Program-made: the position numbers and the translations under genes
Origin: Saturnia japonica
Taxonomy: Eukaryota; Arthropoda; Insecta; Lepidoptera; Saturniidae
Length of the DNA stretch: 64,000 nt
Direction: 5' to 3'
NCBI GenBank assembly: GCA_033032175.1
Contig: CM065325.1
Location: forward strand, 10,506,930-10,570,929
The notes under the pieces: model-generated
What the model was told of the DNA's origin: nothing
Databases searched by the model: none
The model's input: the letters and a program-made list of their open reading frames with translations, nothing else
In this document: in pieces, positions 13,018 to 25,400 of the stretch
Layout of the letters: every line of letters begins with the position of its first letter
Numbering within the stretch: the first letter of the stretch is position 1

Positions 13018-13469
13018 GCAAAATTGCAAATGAAGATGATGAACTACTCTTACCCAGCTCAACAACAACAACAAAAGCGATTATATCTACTCCAATATTA
13101 GTAACGACACCAAAAATAGAAGTTATTGTGAATAAAACTGATTTAGAAATTGAAACAGAACCAAAGGGAGTAGCAGAACCTAAACCTAAAGCAAGGTTGC
13201 TGAATTTAAATGTAGATGAATTACAAAATTTTGCAAATGCATTACACAATCAGACTAATGAAAAAAATAGTAAGAAAGGCTTAGATTTAAGTGACGTAAC
13301 TCTGGACGATGATGAAGATGATACACCAAAAATAGTTTCAGAACATAAGCATAAAAATGTACCTGATAAGTTTTACTCAAATTTAGAAGCACCATTCCAC
13401 CATCTGCTTAATAATGAACGAGGATCTGAAGAAGTGGAATCATGTAAAGAAAATGGAATATTTTACAAG
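13018..13469 (+). CDS. sas: sas exon, N-terminal acidic linker and start of VWC 1
   Basis: The acceptor is ...TTCTTACAG and the donor AAG|GTAATA. The first two bases complete a codon from an unseen upstream exon (phase 1), so this is not the first exon. The product is acidic with a short Thr run, a run of Asp/Glu around 13305-13325, and the motif CKENGIFYK at the end, which opens the first VWC module. Confidence 0.85.
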
Positions 13470-16400
13470 GTAATATACAGTAAAAAAAGCGTCCAAAAGT
13501 AATTTTCTTTTCATAACAATAAAATCCACTAATAATTATTAATTTTCATTTATTATTATTAACAATATATTCTTATATTATCACTTATATAGCTGACATT
13601 AAAGTCGATTGGTTAAATTTATTATCATAAATTTTTATGTCTTAAATCTTATTGCTGTGACAATCACAAGAGTAATTTTACGTAGTTATGATAAATCATG
13701 ATGTGTTTCCTAGTCCTTCCAGAGTTTGATCATTCTAATCACTGTACCATTTTACAACTATAATCGCTTTCATTGGGTAGATGACGATCAATTTTATCGT
13801 TGGCTGTTGTTTCTATTTTCTAACCTTGCTCCTTATCTGTTCATTGGAGAATTATTGTTATTAAACTTAATAAGATATAAAATATTTGAATCTACCCTCT
13901 TACACAGATCGGAGATCGAATGGATCGAGGCTGCGAAGAAACATGCGAGTGTAATCCTGGAGGTACTTTTGATTGTTCTCCACGCTGCAAGCATCCGTTC
14001 ATCCGCCGTGGTAGGCGGTTAAATGATCCTCTATGTTTTGAGTCTCCTGTTGACGAGTGCTGTTCTATCATCGCTTGTGCTAGTGGAAATAGTGGTAATT
14101 GCCAAAAATTTTAGAATATCTTTTCGAATACTTACTTTTTATTAATCGCAGTTTCGTTGATTTTAGTTCAATCATGGAGTAATTTAGATACATATAAAAA
14201 TATTATAAAATATTTTTTGAGATAATGCTCCAGTTTTTAAGATAATAACATTTTTCATTTTCCAGAAATCAAACAAACTAAAGTGGAAGTATGCCGATAC
14301 GGTAATGACACATATACAGTAGGTGCTAAATGGCACATTAGATGCGAACAAACTTGCATTTGTGAGCCAAACTCTGTTGTGACTTGCAAACCCAGGTAAT
14401 ATAAATAGTACTATTAATGATATAATTAATAATAGTCATAAGTAAGACAGAGTTTTCATATTACATATTGTAATAACAAAATACATCGTTACCTAAATCA
14501 GATTTTGTAAAATTATTTTTTTATCTAATACAACAATATCTGAGCGACCGAGCTGCGCTCGGTGTTTTTGAAAGCAGAATCACCTATTATTTAGATAAAC
14601 TTGGAGTATAAAACATTATCTAAATACAAAATTTCATCCAAATCGTTGGAGCCGTTTGTGAGAAACCAATAACATATATTATAAGAAATGCTCACTAGAT
14701 AAGCCAATATTGCAAATAGAGATAATATTATTTGCTCACGGAAAATATTGGTAAATAATTGTTTTATATTGTTAAGGCATAGAAATAAATATTTTAAAAT
14801 GCTTTTTTATACTAATGGTGAAATATACCACAAATCATAAGTTGTTTATTTACAAATTAGAACATTACGGACTATAAAGTAACATGCAAACTGTTTGCTA
14901 TAACAATTAAATTTATTTTTATAATGTTGCAGATGTAACCCTATTTCACTCTCAGATAAGTGTATAAATGTCCAAGATCCTAACGATGCGTGCTGCGAAG
15001 TACAAGTATGTGATGTATCTCAGGATGTACATGAAGAACCTGCGGACAATATAACCAGCTCATCCACAACAACTACTACTGAGGTACGACACGTAATTTA
15101 TAGAAGCAATCGTTAAACATGAAATAAAAATAATGTGGTAAATAAAATGAATTTACTTGATTTGATATTGTATTTTAAGATTGTTGCATCAGTAGTTTTC
15201 ATTAAGTTATAATGGTTTCAAACAGAAAAAAAGTTAATATTTTCTAAAAAAATTACGTTAATATTGATGGTACTTCAAATATGCAATATATTACAATCAA
15301 TAATATTTCTATGGTGTAATTATAACTATGTATACGTCTAAGGAATTAATTATTTATTTTGATAGTAATAAATATTTATTTAGAAACCGTACTTTTAGGC
15401 TATTAGGAGTTATGAAGACTTCGATCAACCGCGTTCCACAATTAGGCCATTAGTACTAACTGATCCTATTGGTTCAGTAAAAGTTCTTCACAACAATTCA
15501 GTTCAAGTAAATTTAATGCATATGAACAACACAGAAAATCCAATTCACCTACTTCTAAGTAGCGATGGTGGTAAAAATTATGAAGATATAGAACTGAAAT
15601 ATTCGAATTTGATTCTCAACTTAGAAGGTGGCAAAGACTATATTCTTAAAACAAAAGAAACTGGGACAAAATTCAATTTTACAATAACTACATCAGATTC
15701 TGGAACTAATAAAGTAACAATAGATGAACTCGGAAACACAACGAAGATTGGCTGTTCCGAAGGTGGCAAGTTTTATGCTGTAGGTAAGTATAAAGGGATT
15801 GGAGAAAATACCGTTAGATGCATAATACCAATTTATTATTTATTCTTATGATAAAATTTAAGATTTAAAAAAGTTGGCCGTCACGGAACACCTGGCAGAT
15901 GTGAAACATCTTAGTAAATATAAAAAAAAACGCCAGGTGATCCCGAAACACGACAAACCAAAGTAAAATCACTGTGAAGACGTTTAATTTATTTAAAAAA
16001 TCTTATGTGTGTGATAGTCGCGATCCCTACTAACCTCTTTTAATCTATTCATGTTTTAACAAGAAACATTGATATGATCCAGTCTGTCTATAAAAAAAAA
16101 GAAGCGAATTCGGTGGAGCCGCCAACGTTTGGACCAAACCATCGCAACGCTAACAGCCGCCAATAATGGTGCCAACAACCGGTCTGACTCGCCGCATTAG
16201 ATATTTCACATCAATAATATTTTTTGTAGAAAATTTTAATTCTCTGTACAAATAAATTACTTCTATAATGTTTTTATATGATTTTTAGGTGAAGAATTCC
16301 ACATAGGATGCACGGAACTTTGCGAATGCACAGGACCTGAATCTCGAGATTGTGCTGCTTTAGCGTGCCCCTCTCATGTTGGTTTAGAATTGGTGTCTAA

Positions 16401-19400
16401 AGGCTGCGTACGTTGGGAGCCAAGCCCACCGGCCCATCCTCCTAACTGCTGTCCAAGGTCTGCTAGATGCCTGAGTGACGGAACTTGCCACTTTAAAGGA
16501 GTAGCGTAAGTTCCTAAAATGGCAGTCAATAAAAGTACTCATAAATTAATTAATTATAGTAAATATTATGTATGATAGTAAGGCATTTTCATACCTAGCT
16601 ATGCCTAACGATGTCTAGTTCTAATAACTTAAATTTAAAAATATGTCGCTAAGCAGCTGTGTTACGACAACACCTATCTACAAATATTTAAGTTTTGAAT
16701 GTTAGTTTGTCATACGCTTTTTCGATTTCATTAACTAATAAATAAATTAAATAAAGTAATTAATTACATTCATGTACTTAGAATACCTAATTGGAGTGAA
16801 GTACCCATATCGCTGACTGGTTGTGAGCAACGTTGCTTTTGTGAGAATGGAGAATTAGATTGCCAAGAAGTTTGCAGTCCCCTGCCGGCAGTCCCTCCTC
16901 AAAGCTTTAGATGTCCACCATTACACCGTCCAGCACATGTAAATATATCTGATGAGGATTGTTGTAAGCAATGGGGATGTGTTCCTAACGGTAAGTTTTA
17001 TAGCCTCATACACTATTATAGTATCGGTTTTTTATGCATGAATCATGTTATTATTATTATTAATTGTTCACTTTAAAGCTTGTTACAATACCATTCATTA
17101 TATCACTATATCATCTGCATGTCATTCATTTACATTATTGCTTGCAGCCAGAAACAACGGATCTACATTACAGATTTACAGCATGCCAATATTAGGTGAA
17201 CCAGATATAAATTATGTTACACCAGTAGCACCAATACTACCGACAATTATAACATCAGTGCTTCCTCCACCTCCAATAACAACCGACTCAATTGACTTCT
17301 ATAGACACTTGACCCCTGTGAAATCGATTCCGAAATATTTGAAAACAGTTAAAACTGCATCTCATACGAATAACTCACCTAATAAACAAACAGAGGCGGG
17401 TGAAAATATTACTGTCTTTACTTTAGATGATATTGATTCGCCTTTTAAAACTATTCAAGCAGAACTTCCTTTAGTAAAAAATGGAGATTCTTGGAATATT
17501 CATCCTGAAGTCCCTAAAAGCCCTAGTCTAGATGATTCTTTTAAGCAAAATAAGAATAACATAAATAAAGAGCCAATATTTTTGGCTCAAAAGCAAGGAA
17601 ATATGATAAAATTTAATGATAAACTGCATAATACTATACAATCCTCAAGAATCCCCTCAAATAAAGAGGTATCCTTAGGTCCGTTTAAGGTATCAGTACT
17701 AAATCATGAAACAGTGAGAAAGGTTCCAATTTCACAAGTAGACCATTTGGACCTATTTTTGCCTAATCATGATCATAGAAAAATTTCAGCTGAAGTTTCA
17801 TTCCCTAAATTGGATACTGGTTCCAAAAGTGAAAGTTTTATATATCCAAAAAAACCCAAAGCTAGTTACTTTGAGCCAGATTTTAAGAACAAATCTATGA
17901 ATTACATTATTCCTACAGTAAAACCGAATTCAATTTCATATTCACAATTAAGAGGCGATTCTATATCTGGAGCCAGGAAACACGTCACGATATTACGTAC
18001 TAAGGACCTAAAACCCACAAAAACAGCAAATAATTTATTAAATAACGAGGCTCTATGGAATCCAGACAGTAAGATTCATGTATTGACGAAAGCGCCCAAT
18101 CCATATGAGACAGTGTTGCACAGAGTCGTGCCAAATGCTAGAACTCAATTAATACCAACTTTCAACCAGAACATCAAGACACCACAACTTACCACTAAAA
18201 CATATTCATCGTTAGATCTTGAACATTTATTAAGCCAGATGGAAGTAGAATCAGAAGTGAATAGAAATCTTGGGCGATCGGCAGACAAGAACCAAGACGT
18301 GGCAGGTCAGTGACCTTGCCTGGGAACACTTAATATGTTTATCGTTACTAGACTTGTGACTGACTTCAAATATGTTAAGACTATATTCTCGCTTTTTAAT
18401 TACATTTAACACACTATCGTAGTCATTAAATAAGCTCATTACTAACAAAACTATCATAATTATACTAAATTTGTAGCATACGAAAAGTTCTAATAGTTGA
18501 ATTTAAGTTAATCTCTCATGGCTTATATTTTTCAGGTCAACCACCAGTTCCTGGCATCCCACCTCACGTTATGCATCCACAGCAACCTTCCTTCTTACCG
18601 ACAATTCCACCAGAAATTGAGTATCCTCAACAACAAGACATTCCAGATTATGATCAAAACAATATCCAACATCCTCGTCCAATTAATCCTTTAGAACCAG
18701 GGCTACCAAACCTGCCACCTGGATTGGCTGTGCCAACGAACTATGGGGATGTTAATAAAAAATTGAAAGTGATATCGCTAGAAGCTGATTCACCCACTAG
18801 TGTTAAAATGCTATTTGGCTTACCACCAGTTTTGGTTGGATTGCGAGGAAGCGTCGATTTGAGATACACGGACGATGAGTAAGTATTTTTATACAAAAGT
18901 CTCTCTTATGATCATTTTAATACTGAATTTAGACCGCTCTATGAACATATAATAATATGAATATTAGATCTACAACAACTATTTGGAAATCATTGAACTA
19001 ACTTCCAACTCAAGTAGACCGCTGCAAGTACAATATGGTTAAATGGGGTTTTAGACAATAAAGCGATACCCTACATTGCAACTGCGATGACACCTAAACC
19101 ATGTTACATCTTCTCTCGTGCTCTTTGTTTCCTCATTCATGCACAAACGCTGACCTATCTGTACCGTATATAATACAATAATTGACACTACAGAAAAAAA
19201 AACAAGTAAAATCTGCAAAAAATATTTTGATTTACAATTATTTATTAGGATGTTCTTGTAAAACGGCAAGGCAACGGCACAACTTAACAACAAACAGTGA
19301 TGATATTAATAAAACACGTTTACTAATTCTCTTTCAGAGATGAAGATATTTCGAACTGGTATTCTCAAGTGTTTGCGCCGGAAGACGAAATCCTTACGAC

Positions 19401-22400
19401 TAGTCGTTTGGATTTCCGATTAACGGGATTGAAACCTTCCACCATGTACAAAATTCGAGGAAAGTTGTATCTGCACAATTTACCAGTTGAACCAGAAAGT
19501 GATATTTATAGCGTTCGGACTCAAGACCTGCCCAAGGTAATCTTATATGTATAAAAATCTCGTGCCACGATGTATGTTCGGTATAAACTCCGAAACTACT
19601 GAAACGATTTCGATTAAATTTCGTAACTATCTGTAATTTTATCTCAATTATTGACAAATTACGGGATGTAAATAACTACTGCGTAGTAACAAACGCGCGC
19701 GGAGCCGCGGTTACATCGCTGATTAATTTATAAATCTTACCTAGGTTCCATTTACTTTGATTATTTATTAAAGGCTAGCGGTGTGCCCGTGGCTCGGCAC
19801 ACGTTTATAGTTACGCAATAGTTATTTATATCCCGTAACTTTATTTTTACCCATATTGTTGACAATTCATATGCCGTAGGTATCTATTGAGGAGTGGCGT
19901 ATATTTCCCGGGTACAATTTTCATCAAATAATTATTTTCATTTCTTTCTTACCATAAGCATAAATACGAATATCCCTAATTTGAGACATGACGGATTCTT
20001 CAAACCAACTTTCACCCAAATTTTTTTTACCATATGTGGAATAAATAACTCAACGAAATGATTCACTTTTAGCAAAACTGTATAATCCAGATAATTTACA
20101 ATAGATATATCGCTTAGAATATATAAATTCCCGCGAGCCGCGATTGACAGCGCACGTCATTAAAACAGTAATAATGCCGTACTGCGTAGTTAAACAGTTT
20201 AAAAACACTTCAGTCAATCTTAAAAAGAATACTGGACTATCATTTTATAAGCAATTATAAGAAATACAAAACATATATTTCTTATTAAGTATAACAATGT
20301 CAATATATCAACAAACCAGATTAACAGTCAGCAAAATGGTTGGTATGGCAGCCGATGTCATTTAACCATTATCGCGCATGCGCATTTGGTGTTCCCATAT
20401 TTTGTTCATAGAAACTTTCATCCCCTATTTTCTACCTTTATAGTTTTATTTTCGCTACAAAAAGTACCCTATGTACTTCCCAAGGTCCAATCTATCTCTA
20501 TACCAAAATTCATCAAAGTTGATTCAGCGGTCTAGGCGTGAAAACGTAACAGACAGACAGACAGAGTTACTTTCGCATTTATAATATTAGTATGGATTAT
20601 GTAGGCGAAGTTTTAGTGAAATGATATATTTGATAGATATATAATATCTTCAATTTTTGTAACATTGTGGCACCTTGTTCGTTTAGTAAATTGCAATAAT
20701 TATTAGCGGATTTTAACAATTAACCATCTTTAGTAACAAGTTAGAGACAATTTTAACTATAAATATTATATAAAAAAATAAACTGATGAAAAAAGTTGTC
20801 GAAAATGAAAGTTTTGCGAGACCAGCTAAAGCAATCATAGTAAAAATATACCATATATAATACATATATGTGGACACAATTTCACACACGGCCATTTAAT
20901 TCCAAACTAAGTAAAGATGGTAATTAACAGCTAATATACATACATATATAGATATTAACACCCAGACACACACAACTGACATTTATGCTCATCACACAAA
21001 GTAAGTCTTGGGCGGGGATCGAACTCGCGACCTCTCGGCTCAATAGTAGCGTTTAATACCACTACGCCACCACCATTATACGCCATGCCATTATATACCA
21101 TCACGCCTGTATTCCCCGAAGGATTAGGCAGAGGTGTACTAATGTACACCCACAGTTCGCCGAGTATGTTTTTAGGTCCCATGTAATAGGGGGCGAGCCT
21201 ATTGCCATTAATTGGGCACGAAGCCAAACTCCGAGATGCTACTGAAAATTTCATATGAAAAACCCAATAACTGAAAACTGAAAATGTAGCTGAAGTAAAT
21301 TAACTATATTCATTCAATTCATTTTATTAAGGCGAGACCAACAGTAGAAGAGAGACGAAGAGAGATCGACAGCAGATTAACGTTAGTAGACGTTAACGAT
21401 ACAACCGCTCAAGTTAGTTGGAGGCATTTCTCAGAAGATGAACTACAATATATAGATGGAATTCAAGTAAGGTAAGCGAACACAGTTGATAGGTACTCTT
21501 ATAAAACTTATACGCGTATGTTTCCAGAATTCGTACACTTTATAAAATCAACTCTTGAATGGGTAATATTAATTATTTATAAAATGAAACAAACATTATC
21601 AAATTACAGATCAAATTTTTTGTTTTTCTTAGTTACAGTGATACGTGTTGCTTACTTCATTAACAAATTCATTAATACAAGTGAGCAATTCTTGCACAAA
21701 TATAGTATCTAATTGGTTTCTCGGAAAAGGCTCTAACGATTTGGATTATTTTTTGTATTTAGATAGTTTAGCGTTTTACTTTCTAAGTTTAACTAAACAG
21801 ATGTTTTTTTTAGACCCGACCGGGGCTCGATCGCCCAGATATTATGTAATTAAAGGAATAATAATTTGATTCTGAAGTGCTCATTTCAACGCTTATCAAA
21901 TCAGATTTTTCCGTAGGTAGTGTTTAAGCCTATATTATATCGTTTTTCAGATATCGGCCAGTGGGTACACCGATCTACATCATGACAGAATTACTGCACC
22001 ACAGTCGTTCCGCAGCAGAATTACACGACCTTCATCCTGGCAGTAGATATGAAGCTTCACTAGTCCTGATTCCTCCACCTCGAGCAATAACGGAGCTGTA
22101 CGATCCTGGACAAGTTGAATTTACAACATTGCCTTTTATTGGTAAATATTCTTTTTAATTACGTTCTGCGCATAGATTATATCTACATTGTCAAACATTT
22201 TTGGTGCTACTATCTCTATATTGTTATGACCTGTTACAACCCGATTAAAAAGATAGAAAAATCCTGTTCCCGAAATATCTCGAAGCAACAACAAACTTCT
22301 CAGAACTTCGAAATATTGTTCGCGTCGTAAACAACCGCGGCGCATGTTTGTGTAAATATCGCAGTTTACACACACATGTATAGGGCTTATCGCCTCGATT

Positions 22401-25400
22401 ACGACATCGAGTAGGCATTGAAAGCATACATCAAGAGGTCTTCACGATCTTTCTGCGGTCGTTTAGTGTAGTATATAAGCGACTCAGGCGCGGTGCCGAG
22501 CAGTTCAGTTCAATTTTGAATTATAAAGCGATAACAACGAGCGATAAAAAGGAAGCGAAACCACAGTGAAATAAATAACAGTGTTGTGAGTTCATGAAAT
22601 TTGTAACTGTGTGGAATTCGAATAAAACTTCTTCACGTCAATCATCGATATTTTTAATACCCACGGGTGTAACAATATCATATTTCTCAAAATTGTTTTT
22701 TTTTAGAAACGGCATATCTCTCTTAATTATTTTCCAAAATTAATGTTTCAATCGTCATAGTTTATATTCCCCGCTATTTTCTCAATAAATTATGTAAATT
22801 GTTCACATTCCTTAATGAGTGTAAGTGATGTTGAATTACATCTTTAAAGCTGAGACGTCCAAGTCAACCTCACCTAAACATGGTCTACTCTGCTGATTAA
22901 CGAACGAGAAGTAGAGATAGAGGGGTGGTAGGACTGTTTTGCCCAACCGGGTTGCGACCACCATGCATGTGGTGTAAAGTTCCTTCATAGTGACTCACTT
23001 TTGCGTGTCGCGTTTTGGGATCAGTTTGTGCATATCCAGTTAAATTAATGAAGGCCGGCATGACAGCGGCGACCGTCGATGGATTACAATGTTTTGATAG
23101 TTGCCGTTGTGTTAGGATTGTACTATGCTAACCATCAGGGATAATACCGTCAATTTGCCGTGCTACTATAATAAAAAGAGCGAAACTTTTCGCAAGGGTC
23201 AGCTAGTAACTTTCTATTGTAAGTACTTAGTGCGTCTACACGTTTTTACTTCTGTAATTATTTGACGGGTACAGATGTTAAATCAATGTAATTTGCATTA
23301 CACTGATACCCGTGTGTTTTTCACCTGGAGTTGGATATTAACCATATTTTAATGGAGCAATTTTTTTTCCTACTCGTACGAATGACTTCAAAATTTCAGG
23401 TAGCTGTGGTATTTTGGATTTCCATGGAAGGCCAGCAAATCAGAGTGCTGAGTCATAAAAAAGCTAAACTTTGACGCAGATATATGAAGAAGTTAGATTA
23501 AAGATTAATGAAAACCTTATCGTTTTTACAGATCCATATAACTGGTCAGTAGTGGTGGAAGCCCGTACAGTGGGTTCAGAAGCAGTAGAGCTGACGTGGC
23601 GCGGTGTGCCATCACCAGCTGAGCGCTGGGTACGAGTGTACAGAGCTGCCCACGCTTGTAGCTCACCCACAGCTGCAACGGTCGGGACACGGAAGGAACA
23701 CGACGCGTTCAGACTCGCTGCTAGAGACTTACCTCCCACTGTCACACTGACCGGATTGGAACCTGAAAGCAGGTAAATTATTCATTACTAATAATATCTA
23801 ATATTATAAGTGCAAAGCAATTCTTGTATATATATGAATATATATATATTTATTTTTTTATAATTGTAGCATGGCCTGATGTACCTGATGGTAAACACAT
23901 TGTAATCCAATAACTAGCGGTTGGCGGTTATGAGATATACTAATGCAATCATTTAATTATGAAGATATCTCGATTATAACCTTGATTACTAATTCGATTG
24001 GATTAGTAAATATGACGTTTTTTTTTAGCTTATCAATCTACATTAGCAATAACCATATATCTTAATTATGCCATCATTCATAATCGCCCACCTCTACCTA
24101 TAACATCGGTGTCTACCGTGAGACCAACAATCTTTCGCCAGAGTCCTGCTCAAATGTCTCTTCACGTTTTGCTTAAAGGGCTCCATTTTATAGGAAGAAC
24201 GGCTGTATTTAGATAATGTTTTACATTCTAAGTTTATCTAGATATGTTTTTCTTTTTTTTTTAAACACCGAACACAGTTCCTTCGTCCAGATATAATTTA
24301 TTTTCATCGAAGTTTTTCCAACTTCACCTGCTTTTGATGCCTTGTAGGTAGCATGAACAGATACCGCATCAATCGACGAGAGTTCGAATCTCTGTAATGA
24401 GATTCAGCTTTTGGTGAAGGAAAACACTGTAGTGAAATCATAACAGGGTGGTAGGGTATTTTCCAATGCCCGTCTGTTTAGCTAACACATGCAAGGTAAA
24501 AATCTGTCGAAAAGCACCTATTGGTGTATTCCAGTTGCTATAGTTGGAAATCAGGCTTAGCGTGCCACATCATCAGCTAAAATCAGATGAGATTGTAGCC
24601 AAACGCTAAACCTAAAAAGAATTTCAAAGACATGACTCTTGTCTTACTGTTTTTGTTTAATGGTTTTGGTAAGTATCCTGAGGATATTTTTGAATAGACC
24701 TGACCAATTTTTCTTCCAAGTTCTTTCGCCAATATACTATGAACAATATTGGATTTAAGTGTGTAATAAAATTAATTTTAATCACGATAAATAAATAGAT
24801 TACCTAAAAATTTGTTTCAGATGTCGGGTGTGGCTTGAATTGTTCATGACAAATGGTAAAGTTAAAACCAGTAATGTACTGGAAATAAACACAAAGTCAC
24901 TGGACTCACCGGAGACAATTGACAGTAAGTATTTTTTGCAAAAATAACACTAGAATATGGCTATAGACAATAAATACTAAAAAATAGACCTTCATTATTT
25001 ATTACAGTTTATTTCTGAAGCAGTTCTTACAGTACTGTGTTCTAATCTCGCGCTGGTAGATGAGGCGATATGACTTAGTTTGAAGATTTTGGCGGGATCT
25101 GAATCTGTCATGTTGTGGTGTTTACTTTAACTCGTTAGGTTGTTTAACCCCATATTATGTAATATTGGTGGCATTTTGCGTGATGTTGTTTATTTATTCT
25201 GCAATACGTGAAGTGGATTATAAATAATTAGAAACATGATTTTAACTTGCCACAAAAACTCCTGGGCATCATTTTGTTAGACTAAACTTTGAAGATTAGA
25301 AAAGACTACGAAGTTGTACTTAAAACTATTTAGAATGACAAGTGCTTCTGTGGCACTTAAACAACAAGAAGAAGAAGTTAGTTCTCAGAAGTAGCCAATC

